From Conus ventricosus (taxonomy: Eukaryota > Mollusca > Gastropoda > Neogastropoda > Conidae), in contig CM031622.1 of NCBI GenBank assembly GCA_018398815.1, positions 17,143,413 to 17,207,412 on the forward strand: 64,000 bases of DNA, in the 5' to 3' direction. The notes under the pieces were generated by a model. That model saw nothing but the letters and a program-made list of their open reading frames with translations. It did no database searches and was not told where the DNA came from. Of this stretch, positions 36,705 through 47,879 are shown piece by piece. The position numbers and the translations under genes were made by a program. The first letter of the stretch is position 1. Each line of letters starts with the position of its first letter.

Positions 36705-36790
36705 GAGAACTATAAAAGGGGCATTCTGGCTCCCCCGGTCTCAACCAGTTTCGACCGGGTGACTCCAGAATGCCCCTTTTATAGTTCTCT
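36704..36790. other. T-shaped terminal hairpin in the left inverted repeat
   Basis: A perfect 26-bp inverted repeat (36704-36729 with 36765-36790) encloses a 35-base loop. The loop holds a second 7-bp inverted repeat, CCCGGTC and GACCGGG. The whole can fold into a stem with an inner arm, like parvovirus-style hairpin ends. Confidence 0.8.
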
Positions 36791-36935
36791 GACAAGTAAG
36801 ACTTCAATAACCAAAAAATAACGACCCTACAAACAAACATACTGTGTAGGATTATCCGTTTTCAATATTAATTTACTAAACTTTTCAGATTTCAGTTTTT
36901 GCTTAATCCTGTGTTTTCCTGATCATTTTCAAAAA
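36705..36935 (+). repeat. Left terminal inverted repeat of the Polinton
   Basis: It matches the reverse complement of 51005-51234 through GAGAACTATAAAAGG, CTGACAAGTAAGACTTC, CATACTGTGTAGGATTA, CCGTTTTCAATAT and CCTGATCATTTTCAA, with scattered indels. Similarity stops at an A-rich tract. Confidence 0.88.
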
Positions 36936-37932
36936 AAAAAAAAACCCCGAGAAAAAAAAAACAAAAAAAACAACAACAAAAAAAAATGCAGAAAAAAAAA
37001 CAAAAAAACAACAACAACAAAAAATGCAAAACTCTTCGCATCTAGCCACATTACTGATCACCCATGCGTCTAACTTGAGACCCTATGGCGCCCTAGGGCC
37101 CCAAGCCAGATCCAGAGGATCACAGATAATGTGGCCAGATGTGAAGGGTTTTGAGAATATGCCTCCAACAGTAGTATACTTTCATACTTGGTTGCCTGCT
37201 CGCTATTTTTCTAATTTGGGGCAGTCCCCTCACCCCCTTTTAGTGACTCTTCCAGATTTTGGTTTACGGGCGTTCATAGCCACGCCAGTGACCAAAGACC
37301 CAAACGTGAAATTGGTTTACGGGCGTTTATAGCCACGCCAGTGACCCAAAGCCATACAAACACGAAATGGGAAGAGATCACTGAGGGCAGGGAAGAGGGC
37401 CAAATTTAGACTTTACAGTACCATGACAAACAAGAATATAAAACTACCGCAGGCATATTCTCAACGTTATTTATTTTAAGATTTATATATATACCTGACA
37501 CATAGAAAGCTTTACAATTCTAAGGTGTCTAGTTGCCTAGTGTAAAGTTGTTTTTTATTTTTGTAAAACAAAATTAAAAGCTAATTAACAAAGTGCATCT
37601 TACCTTACTTTTTAGTCACTACTTTTTAATAAAATGTATTTAAATTCTTTATTAGATTGAATATAAAAATGCTGCTTTTAATATATAAAATGTGAAAATA
37701 TTACTTGCGGAAACTCCGCAGACATATTCTTAGGGACGTTCACGTTTAATCCGCTCCGCTAACTTTGGGGTTCGGATTTTCCCGATTTGAAAGGTAATCG
37801 GGAAAATCCGAAAGGCCGCATGATTACTGGCACGCGTTGCTGCCCTGACCATGTAATTTTGTGTAATTTGACACGGGGCTGATTTGAGTTGGCTGGGCGA
37901 ACCAGTAAAGTGACAAATGGAATGCTGTTGGC

Positions 37933-37983
<51 letters not shown>

Positions 37984-38559
37984 CTTTAATTTTAGGTCTT
38001 TTCACTTTAAGTGATATTAGACAAAAAAATAAATTAAAAAAAGCCAAGTGCGTGCGTGTGTGCAGTATGTATGCATGTGTGTGGCATGTATGTATGCATG
38101 TGTGTGTGTGTGTGTGTGTGTGTGAGAAAGAGAGAGAGACGACACCCCCAGCTCTGCAATTTTGTAAGCTAATAATTGAAGGGGCTGCACAAAGGAAAGC
38201 AGCCCTATAGAATAAGAGGAGGAGTTGTCTCCCCGAAAATGTAACAATGGATTGTGTTTTTATTTTACGTTTCATCAAGTCGCCATAGGTTCTTATTCAA
38301 GTTGCTATTAAGTTGTTCTAAGTTCTTAATCAAGTTACCTTTAAGTTTTTACTCAAGTCGCCTTTAAGTTTTTACTCAAGTCGCCTTTAAGTTACCTTAA
38401 GTTACCTTAAGTTCTTGATTAAGTCACCTCAAGTTCTTAACTTAAGTCACCTCAAGTTCTTAACTTAAGTCACCTCAAGTTCATAACTAAGTCATTCTCT
38501 AAGTACAACCAAGTTCTTATTCAAGTCAACTTATAATTATTTATTAAGTTCTTAAAGTA
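36936..38559. other. Polinton left-arm non-coding region
   Basis: A-rich tract (36936-37024), a 14-bp inverted repeat (37151-37164 with 37451-37464), a direct duplication of about 45 bp (37259-37353, TTTACGGGCGTT words), a 17-bp perfect hairpin (37771-37812), TG tracts (37937-37981, 38098-38124) and tandem AAGTTCTTA/AAGTCACCT words (38290-38545). No recognisable gene. Confidence 0.6.
37771..37812. other. Perfect 17-bp hairpin
   Basis: TTCGGATTTTCCCGATT and its complement AATCGGGAAAATCCGAA flank an 8-base loop (TGAAAGGT). It lies 750 bp past the stop of the first minus-strand gene, so it could act as an RNA 3' end or a replication or packaging signal. Confidence 0.7.
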
Positions 38560-39071
38560 TTATTGCATCTGAAATGGATCAAAATGATCTTTTGTTGTTG
38601 GCGGTTCTGGTATGTTGTTGTGTTGGTCTTTTGTATTTAGCGGTTGAGATTGTTCGGACTGCTTTGGTTTTTGTTGTCTTTGTTTATATATTTTATAACC
38701 GTAATAACCACCCCCAACAGCAATGCCGCCAAAAATGACAATTGCTTTAAGAAAATATGAAGACTTTGGCGGTGTAGCCGACCCTGTTGTTGTTGTAGGC
38801 CTTGAATCAACTTGTTCTTGTTCTGGTGTTTTTAAAGCTGGCGTTGAAACAACTGGCTGCGGCTCTAGCACTTTTCATTATGAGTTATATTATGTGCTTG
38901 TAATTTTAATTTTGATTGTTTGTTCCACTCTGCTAATCTTTTTCCTGCTGCAATACGCCCAGGATGAGGGGGCTTTTTACTGGTTATATTCTCCACCTGA
39001 TTCAATGTTTCCTGATTCAATGTTTTCTGATTCAGCGTTTCCTGATTCTGCTGTTTTTCTGGCTCGGTCAT
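38560..39071 (-). pseudogene. Polinton small membrane protein, one frameshift
   Basis: Two overlapping minus-strand frames (39071-38865 and 38871-38560) appear to be one gene broken near 38868; the second has no ATG of its own. The first part is hydrophilic with ETLNQ repeats and the basic motif GRIAAGKRLAEWNKQ, seen in small Polinton proteins from memory. The second has a Pro/Thr-rich stretch and one membrane segment, FLKAIVIFGGIAVGGGYYGY, followed by a basic tail. The function is unknown; a membrane-anchored virion or host-membrane role is inferred. Confidence 0.5.
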
Positions 39072-39531
39072 TTTTAAGGGAAATAAAATCTATATGATTA
39101 AAAGTTATTAATCCCATGATTAACGGCGATAATAATGTTCCAAATCTGTAATATAGATCGCAGCTTAGAGACTCTAATGACTTTGTTAAAACTGGATCCA
39201 GCGTTAAATCATACATAAAAATCTTGTTCAGAATCAATGGGAGCAAATCTACTGACTAGTTTAGTGTACAAACTAAGAACCGTTTGCCCGACACTTTTTA
39301 CCATTCTCGATCCAAGTTGCGCTTCATACCTGTTATGATACTTTAAAAATGTCTTTGTGGCGACATCTGTTGAATCTGTTCTATGCTGAATTCAGTTCCG
39401 AGGAACTGTTTTGTTTTTCCACATGCTGCCAAAGAATACAGCCTTTCCTTTTTGGGTATAATAGCTTGGTCATCAACCAGGTCATTTGTAATCATAAGTT
39501 CAGGAAGGTTTAATAGATCATCGGTGTTCAT
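39072..39531 (-). pseudogene. Conserved Polinton protein of unknown function, frameshifted
   Basis: The reading starts at ATG 39531 (MNTDDLLNLPELMI) and changes frame near 39350 and 39210. Recognisable blocks are YEAQLGSRMVKSVGQTV and SCDLYYRFGTLLSPLIMGLI, ending over the start of the next gene (ATGACC at 39071). The block order resembles a conserved unnamed Polinton ORF, from recollection. No catalytic motif is seen. Confidence 0.45.
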
Positions 39532-39814
39532 GTTTTTATTAATTATAATTATTTTATTTTTAAAATGAGCGCCGAAAAAAACTGTTGCCAACCTTGTATA
39601 CCATTCTGCTGTTTATTGGAGTCTAAGTGTAGGATACACGATGCTTGGTAAAAGCTTGTTAAAAATAAAGCCAGCAGATCTTGGCAAACTAGACTTTGAG
39701 GATTCAGCAAAACTGATTGCTATTATGCAGCTTCATTTGCTACGAAAGATTTTCTAGTTAAGCAAGATATAATTCCAGAGAAATAAATATGTAAAAAAAA
39801 TACATTTATAAAAA

Positions 39815-40220
39815 ATGGCTTCACTCGTAATGATGATAGGCGGCGCTGTGGTGAATGCGCTTGCTTTTAGTGGAAGTAATTACCATTTAGTAAACTACGG
39901 GATGACGGCGAGAGAAAAAGACATAACAAAGCTGTGGAGCAACTAGCAGCTGCACAGGATCGCTATGAAAAGCAGAGAATTGAACAGTAGATTTCATTAA
40001 TAACAAACTGAAAAAACAGGGGCACGCAGCTTACACATTTAAAAATGTTGATCAAGCAATAAAAGAATATTATCTTGTAACAGGCAAACCAATCGAGGCA
40101 TTGCCCCCGCCAAAATTCAGTGACTTTTATCAACCATCAGAAAAACAAAATGATGCAAGAAATCGTGTTTATCGTCTTTGGTATGACCGTCGTGTATTTG
40201 TTGCGCATAATATTGGCTGA
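39815..40220 (+). pseudogene. Small Polinton protein upstream of the integrase
   Basis: Starts MASLVMMIGGAVVNALAFSG, a hydrophobic N-terminus that could be a membrane segment, followed by charged helical sequence (KAVEQLAAAQDRYEKQRIE) and ending VYRLWYDRRVFVAHNIG before TGA. Frameshifts near 39890 and a stop near 39990 break it. It lies 10 bp before the integrase start, probably in the same transcription unit. Confidence 0.5.
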
Positions 40221-40230
40221 ATAAAAATGA

Positions 40231-41167
40231 ACAAAATCTATTATTCACCAAAAGGATATTGGAAGGGAATCACGGCATAAAAAAGCTAAGCCAAGCAGCG
40301 GGAGTCAGTGAACAAACAGCAAAGGAATGGTTATCTAAACAAGCGATTTGGCAAATTTATTTACCTGCGCCTAGACGAATACAGAGACCGCACTTTGTGA
40401 ATACAATACCGAACGACACCCATCAAATGGACCTTCTATATTTACCCCATGATACGATTAGACGAAAAAGATTAAGTAACGCACTCACAGTCATTGACAT
40501 AGCTTCAAGATACAAAGATGCGGAACCATAACACAAAAGAGTGCTTCTGATGTTGCTGTCGCTATACAACTGATATACCAACGAGGCCCGCTAACTTATC
40601 CTCGCATGATTCAAGTCGATGATGAAAAGAATTTAAAGTCGAGTGAATCAATTATTGTTAAACATAAGTTACCATTAAAGAGGCATCCCAGGAGTTCACA
40701 GATCACAGGCTTAGTTGAAAACTTAACAAACAGTTAGCTGAAAGATTTTTTCCTACCAGTTACACAGAGAGCTTATTAACAATTCTCGCAACACAGAATG
40801 GGTTAGAAGACTGCCCTCAGTTTTGCGCGCGATGAATAATGAAGAATTTAAAGGGTTAAAACCAGTACAAGCATCAAAAACAAACAATAGATGTTTGCTG
40901 AAGGAAGTCTTCATCCAGCAAACTATTGCCGTTTGGTTTGAAAGTAAGGTACCTTTATTTACCGGGGGAAGCAGAAGGGGACACTCGCATCAGGGCAACC
41001 GATCCAGTTTGGAGTGTTGATCCATATGAAATAAAAAGAATTGTAAAAATGAAATCCGCCCGTGTATTATTTACGAGAAACTGACACGGCAAAATAAACC
41101 GGCTCCCCAAAGATCTTTTGTGAAAGAAGAACTGCAGATAATCCCGCCAGACACAGTTCCGCTTTAA
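40231..41167 (+). pseudogene. Polinton integrase (rve/DDE), frameshifted
   Basis: Retroviral-type integrase that inserts the element and makes 6-bp duplications. The start is MNKIYYSPKGYWKG with a helix-turn-helix-like block (LSQAAGVSEQTAKEWL). Catalytic core: first Asp in HQMDLLYLPHD, the strand LTVIDIASRYKDAEP, a second Asp in RMIQVDDEKN, and a probable Glu in LVEN. The C-terminal block RATDPVWSVDPYEIKR is Polinton-typical and the end IIPPDTVPL precedes TAA at 41165. At least four frame changes occur (near 40255, 40530, 40730 and 40960). The normal length is about 300 residues, and all blocks are present in order. It converges on the polymerase. Confidence 0.85.
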
Positions 41168-41169
41168 TT

Positions 41170-43995
41170 AATTTAACGGTTCTCCAATGCCCAATTGCAT
41201 ATGAAAACTCTGGATTAACAAACACACGTTTTGTGTTTGTTCTATCTAATGACTTCTTTGTTACAACAGTTGTGTTGATCTCATGTAGATTAGATCGTAG
41301 TTTTACGTTGTATGATGAAAAGTCTTATTGTCAAACAATGCTTCTTTGTAGTTGTCATGTGATATGTTTGACTGCACAACACTGCGAGATATTCCTTTTG
41401 CTTTCTTAATGGTTTTCTCCTGGCTCGAAATACTGTACATTTTCGATCTTAAACCAATAAACTCCTTAATCACCTTCCAGATAATTCATCCTTCATCTTT
41501 CCTAAAACCTTCTTGTTAGTAATTGAATGTAAAAGCGATTCTTTAGGGTAATCAGACGTGTCATACCATCCTGCATGCCCTTTAGCTACTTCTAATTCCA
41601 TGTCTTATAGATGTCTTCAGTAGGGATATCTATAACAAAACTATCTGTATCTGTGTAAAGTACTCTGGACTCGGGATACGAGGGTTTAAAGTAGTCATAA
41701 AGAAACTCTAACATTAAAAGCTTTGATAATTCTAAAACGGTAAACCCGATAAATACAGGTTTGTCTAATTTGACTTTCTTTTTTTTCATTATTATGCCAA
41801 AAAGCTGATAATGAAATCTTCTGAAGTCCTGATAATTAGGTTTTGAAGTCAGCTTAATTGCTTCGTTCTCTTTGGTGACTATCTGACATCTTTGCGCTTG
41901 TTGCGGATTCTCCATAGTCTTTCCAAAACAGCTGTTGTTCATCAACTTGAAAAAGTCTTTTTCTGAAGCATCTGTGGATTTGGTTCTGAGATCAGTGTTC
42001 TTCATGATGTATGGTTTCATGAACTGTTCTTGATCAAAAGCAATTATACGATGAACTGCTCTCAACTTCAAACCATGTCTTAAATAAAATTGTAGAAGTC
42101 TGTAATGACAGACATAATTTTTTTTGCCTCGAAGATTAGGCACAAGTTTAGGCGGCTCTGTTTTTGCCATCTTTAGGCTTTCTGCAGCTAATGGATAGTC
42201 ATTATGCAGGTCATGGAGTTCATGAGGATATTCTAAGTCAACTTCTAGAATGAAACCACGTTGTTGACCCGGCGACAAACTGCCCAACCACTTTAATGCC
42301 TTTTGAATATTAATTCGTACCACCGCTTGTGTACATTTTAAAGTTACGTAATGGAAGTGATTGCGCCATTGCCCATCCATACAGATTGTTTGCATCTAAA
42401 TACATGAGATAGTTAGACCTTTTACTTGGATCATAGTCGTCCAAGTATTGTTGTTTGCTTTACAGTAATGATGCGACGCCATACTAATTCCTCCACGCAA
42501 TCCGTTTTCAATCATCTGAATCATTGGTAAATCTGACAATAATCAATTTGTACTCTAGTAAACTTTTAAGAAAGCATCCCAACTCATCCCGGGCGCAGAA
42601 ATGTAATGTGCGGGATCCAGGCTATAATGTTTCATGCAGGTCTTTCTGTAATTTTCAAAGACGTCCGCCAACAAACATGTATCAGCCATCAAGTATGCAT
42701 CATGATAGTCTCCCATCGTTTTACAATCTAACTTCTGCCACGCATCTTGAGCATGCTGGTAATCAGAATCACTAATGCCCTTTCCTCTAAGACTAGAAAA
42801 GAACGCGTCTTTAGGTGGAAGTGTATCTTCGTCAAACCTTTCCCAATTGTTCATGTACTCATAAGGGTAAACGCCCTTTCTAACGAGAGTTGGGTCAAAA
42901 TATTCTTCCGTTATTGGGCAGGACTTTAAGGGCATAGCCAGCGACTCTAATGAACCCATCATGTGTTGCATAGAGTCATAAAAAGACATGTTATTTAGAT
43001 TAAAGCACATGTACTTTTCTGATAAATTGTGCAATGCATGCTACCCTAAAGGCGCTGGTTACTGCTTGCATTATAAGGTGAGAGTCATAACCTCGCAAGT
43101 TGTGAAAGAATACAGGCAGCTTCCATGTCTTTGGGTCAACCTTTAGTTGAAGATTGCATTTACTGTGTGCTGCTCCTCTGAACTTCCCGCTAATGTGATC
43201 ATGGTCTCTTACTGTCGGATTCGCTACGTCTGATGAGAGGTCTAAACCACAAATCCAACAATGTGTGGCTAAGTCATACTGTTGTTGGTCTTCAGGCGTC
43301 ATCATGATTTCAGATAAATTCAGATTATTAGAACAATCATTACGCACTTGCTGCATGCGCTGTAAAAATCTTCTAGCCGCATTTGGTCCTCTGTATAATT
43401 CTGGCGTTGAATGAGCGCCATCCGATCTGACGACAATGAAAGCAAATGAACAAATCTGGTGATTACTCACAAAGTCTGTTTTGGACGTTTCTGTGGGGTT
43501 GGTCCCTCATAAGAAACAATGAGTGATTCGAAGTCTGCGTAAACAACATATGGAGAATTTTGCAGCCGTTTCCAGTTCTTAAAACTAACTTTAGATCCGG
43601 GTGGGGGCGTAGTTAGTTCTGTATTACAGTCAACTGGGCCGATACAATGTTTCTTATGTTCGCTTGCGGCTTGAGCAGATGGAATTCTTGTTAAACATTT
43701 TCTGCAGAATTCTTGTTTGCAATGTTTTTTTTTTAGTATATGCTAACAGTCTACTCATTGTTCGTATTAATGTGTAATGCGGCAGCCCTGCTGGTGAAAA
43801 CATCAGTAGTAAGTCAACATGATTTTTGCCTGGATCACTTATTGTTGGACTGTTCTTGGACACTTTAATCGGCAGTAGATTTGTTTCCTCATCCCATGTG
43901 TATACATTAACAGTTATTGGTTTGTTTTGTTCTTCAAACTGATCAATAAAAACCACGCTAACGGGAAAGGATATTCCACAAAAATTTAAAGACAT
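41170..43995 (-). pseudogene. Polinton protein-primed type B DNA polymerase, frameshifted
   Basis: Replicative polymerase of the element, on the minus strand. N-terminal segment with VNVYTWDEE, then a zinc-finger-like CRKCL...H..HC. Exonuclease motifs: YADFES (Exo I), NLRGYDSH (Exo II), YLMADTCLLADVF (Exo III). A CWICGLDL...VRDHDHISGKFRGAAH HNH-like insert lies between Exo I and II. Polymerase motifs: DANNLYGWAMAQ (A), LMNNSCFGKTMEN (B), YTDTDSF (C, both catalytic Asp present). The C-terminal part to about 41170 is recognisable. At least five frame changes separate the blocks (near 43650, 43500, 43030, 42560 and 42390). Order and content are complete for this family. Confidence 0.9.
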
Positions 43996-44113
43996 TGTGT
44001 AATTTTCATTTTAATACTCCTCTGTTTTTTTGAAACTATGCAGCTTTGCAAAAACACACCACATAAAACATTTGTTGTCCAATTCTTTTTTTTAGAACTG
44101 TTTTTTTTTGCAA

Positions 44114-45290
44114 CTAATCTGGAGTGGGGGAATTAAGCCTTACCAAAAACGGCGCATACTTAGCCTGTTTTAATCTAATCCTAAGACTTCGCCCTCTGCC
44201 CAAACCGGGCCCCCTTTTTTTGGCTTTTCGCGGCCACATCAAACTGGTAAGCAGTTCGTCCCCCAACTGGTTTTAAGTCTTTATGAAAAGAAAACCCTTT
44301 GTTTGAGCGAGCCCCAATTTCTAGATTTTTTTCATTTATTGTTATATAGTCGTTTAAAAAACAGCTACTTTATTTAAAACTGGCGGGTCATTGTTAGTTT
44401 ACCCTAACTTGAAAAATAGCATGTAAAAAACATTGCCTCACGTTTGTGATCAATCCTGATCAATACGTTTAAAGCTTTGACAAACGCCTCCCTCAGTTTT
44501 CCTTCAAACAATTCGTCTGGACCTCAATAACTATCCATTGATTTCTTTCTAACTCAAAAATTTATTTAAAAAAAAAAAAACAACGACTCCCAAAAATCGT
44601 CTTAATCAAATCAATATCAAACGGTCTTTTTTGTGCTTGGGCTCAAAACTAAAAGATAACACCCTTTGGCGTTTGTTAATGTGACTGTTTAAACAGAGTT
44701 TAATTTTTCGTTACTTTTTTTTTGCATTCCTTTTTTTTTCTCGGGGGCTGGCTTTGAAAAAACTTGTCCTCGCCTTTTTTTGGAACAAACTTTTGTTTTT
44801 TTTAGTCATCAAAACACCTGCAAACGGCTAAATTCTTTATCCGTGAGTGCGAGTCAACTAGTGCTTTATTTATTGTCGTTTTAAACGAACTAAGTTAGCT
44901 GTTATTATTGAACCAAGCTTTGGGGTTTTGATTTTTGTTTTTAATTTTTTGCTAGCACACTTACAGCTAATAACACAGGCCAAGACTAAAGACAAACTGC
45001 CTAAGGCAAAGCTGCCGTGCCCTATCCCGAGCAAAGGCCTCACTTGTTCCGCCGATGCAGCACAAAGTCGAGCTCCGTATTAACAAGGTAACGGGGATTA
45101 AAGGGAGCAGAATACCTTTGTTTGGGGTTTTTCTTTTTTGAAAGTCCTCTCTAGTTTTTTGCTTTTGTAATGTTTGGGGTTTAAACTGAAAGGTTTTTTT
45201 CTTCAGGGGTTTTTACTTCTCTTCTTTTGGCGACTCTGGCGTTGTAGGTATTTTTTGGGTAAACTCAACAGCAGCTTTTTTAAAATAAAA
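44114..45290 (-). pseudogene. Degraded minus-strand Polinton ORF with basic tail
   Basis: Only the end is clear: a frame ending at TAG (44114-44116) with GRSLRIRLKQAKYAPFLVRL, an arginine-rich C-terminus of a kind seen in basic capsid-region proteins. Upstream, a helical patch (LREAFVKALNVLIRIDHKRE, about 44490) may belong to it. Many homopolymer-associated frame changes occur. No protease motif could be identified here. Confidence 0.3.
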
Positions 45291-45294
45291 AATA

Positions 45295-46527
45295 ATTTAG
45301 CCTTCAATTTTGAAACCGTTATCTAGAATATTCAGCGCACATCATATATAAAAACAAATGAATTAACTAGTTTTTTCACCATCTTTTTTTTTATCAATTT
45401 GAATGTTTATTACTTCTCTAACAGTTCTCCCCACCCTGCAACTTATTATCCCTGTCGTCTTAGGTCAATCCATAAACCGATTTTTTTGTAATAAAAAATC
45501 GAGTCAACATTGTGAAGGTGTAAACTAAGACACAAGGGCTGCGTTGGGTTTCTATCCTCCCCCCCCAAACAATTTTCTTATTTGCCAAAAAGCGATAAGG
45601 TCTAAGCCGCTAGCTAGATTTGGTAGGGCTACCCCAACGACATTTTACTTTTGTTATTTAGGATTTAAAAACTTTTCACTCCCTCTATTGAATGGTTCTT
45701 CATCTTCACACAGCAATAAAATACCTTTAACCGATTTTGCTGAGACACTAAAACTAAAATTCCATATAGTGTCTGCCCTGCTTCGGGAATGTGTAGAATG
45801 TGATCCACTCTTCGAAAATATATTGCTAATTTTGTCTGATATTTTTGCTTAATAAACCTTGCTAAATCAGGTTGCTAACAATGTCAAACTCTAGCGCGAT
45901 GTCAGAAAGCGTACTTTGCTTCGGTCTGATAAATTTGATAACACGTTTGTATTCGTTAAAAGTTAGTTCATATGACAATCTGTTTTTTAAAAATGCTCCT
46001 TGAAAGTACGGTGCATGCGCACTTAACAACTCAAATCCAAAGGGGGATGGAAAAGCGATTTCCATACCAAAATTTACAGCCACATACTTTTGCCGGCTTT
46101 ATTAGCATCTGCGGCGCCTATTCTGTGTTTAGTGCTTCTTAAATTTCGATTCCTTGAAACGCAAGATCGCCCTTTCATTCTCGGTTAGCCATAGATCAGA
46201 ATAGGTTAAAAATATGTCTGCATTGTGTAAAGAAAATTTTCTCGCCCCTCAAGTTTAATAGAAATTTTCTTAACGATTGCCCGTCCTAGATCTGACAACT
46301 GTCCTTTTTTGCATCTGTTGATTCGAGTTCTATTTTGAAAGTAAGTCGCGTGGAGCCTGGCACAATCACTTCATTCTCTCCTAGGTCTGGAAATTTAACA
46401 GTAAGAATTTGATCGCATCAATAGTAGATGGATTTTTGGAACAATAATTTTCTGTTTATTTCCTTCACTCCAAGGGATCTTGCAGTCTTCTATGGGGGTC
46501 AAGAAATGAACCATATACTTGTGACAT
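45295..46527 (-). pseudogene. Probable Polinton capsid (jelly-roll) protein, frameshifted
   Basis: ATG at 46527 opens MSQVYGSFLDP. In shifting frames there follow VKFPDLGENEVIVPGSTRLT, DLGRAIVKKISIKLEG, NADIFLTYSDLWLTENERA, MEIAFPSPFGFELLSAHAPY, LSYELTFNEYKRVIK and YKKIGLWIDLRR, ending ALNILDNGF. The strand-rich blocks and their order match a capsid-like protein I recall from invertebrate Polintons. The major capsid role is inferred from that and from size (about 400 residues), not proven. At least six frame changes break it. Confidence 0.5.
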
Positions 46528-46564
46528 TTTATAAAGCAAAATAAAAAGTTAATTATTTAAAAAC

Positions 46565-47790
46565 ATGGCAGGAATTGAAGTGAAGAAGATTTTAAATGTT
46601 CTTGATCCTGAAGACGACACGAGCGAAATGACTCCTTTGACACAGCATCGCTCAAGGCTCTCAATACATGATGAATTAGTAGAAGCGGGAAAAGGGCTGA
46701 ATTAACAGAAAGTAAGGTCAGATCATTATACCAAAGTTTGGGACTAGGCCTCCAGAAACTATATACCCTGATATTTTGAACTAGAAAATAACCATTTGTT
46801 TGTGAGAAACGCCCAAGGACAACTTGTTCACTTACCATAAACAAAAACCCATCAAGGTTGTAGGCTGGGCCAATTAGACAAAGGGCTCCCTGCAAGCGAG
46901 CGGATCGCCTTGGCTTTACTAAACCAAATTAAATAGGGATAAAATTGCTAAACGTCAAAACACACTACAAAAACTCCCAACAGGTAGCCAAATACAAAAC
47001 ACAAAACCTGAAGTTTTAATTCAAGCAGCGGACGAAGTAATAAATACAATGGAGCAGAAACTCACTGAAGAAGAAGAACAGCATTAAAAACTATACACGA
47101 ACCACGGCTACCTGAGAGAGAATTATTACCCTTGATCGTGCTTTATAACCACAGGGGCGAAATAATAAACAATTCAGCAAAACTGACTAAACTAAGGAGA
47201 AATAAAAAAAAGAGAAAAAGAAAAACTCGTTGGGGCTGACGACCCCAACTTAGGGCGTGGTGTAAAGAAAGAATAACCCAAAGACTAAAAGATCTTGAAC
47301 AACAAAGATCAGCAAGACTAGAAGCGATGACTACTAACCGAGGCCAATAACGAACTCAAGTGAATAAATAAGAGAAACATCCGAAAAATTTTATATAAGA
47401 CACAACGCTAGCAGAACGAATACAACGCTGTTTAGAGAGCAGGAGTCACATTAGCAAGCGTTGGGATTTGCAATAAGTACACTGGTGTTGCTATTACAGG
47501 CGGTGGTGGTCAAAGTCCAGTGCCTCCCCCACCATCGCCTCCACCTGATAAAATCATGGTAAAAAAACAACTTGATCATCTTGCGAGTTTATTAAAAAAA
47601 TAGCTGGTAAAGCTATAGACTCTTTACCTGGCATATTAGGGGGCATCGTTAGCGGGCTTTTGTCTAACTGCAAGCAAAGTATTGGCTTTATGGCCGAGCA
47701 CTTATGGGCATTATTTCTCTAATAGTTGGGTTACTATTTAGTAAGATAAAGCCCAAAGAAAATCCTGGGCCAGTTAATCCAACAACTACG
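46565..47790 (+). pseudogene. Polinton coiled-coil/membrane protein, frameshifted
   Basis: Starts MAGIEVKKILNVLDPEDDTS on the plus strand, divergent from the capsid gene (38 bp between starts). Blocks in order: an acidic N-terminus, a coiled-coil-like part (QKLTEEEEQ; ITQRLKDLEQQRSARLEAM), a hydrophobic GVAITGGGGQSPVPPPPSPP with Gly/Pro-rich linker, then a C-terminal amphipathic and membrane segment (AGKAIDSLPGILGGIVSGLL, GFMAEHLWALF). I recall similar proteins in cnidarian and molluscan Polintons, but not a proven function. A membrane-active role is inferred. Confidence 0.5.
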
Positions 47791-47879
47791 CGTCTTTTCA
47801 TATTCATGTCATCACGAACAGAGTCCACTCTTCAGGGGCCTTTGGGGCTTTGGACCTCAGGTTTGGGATGACTTAATCT

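Noticed and set aside
44010..45290. Adenovirus-type protease expected in a Polinton
   Set aside because: No catalytic His/Cys blocks could be read in any frame; the region is too frameshifted to call it present or absent.
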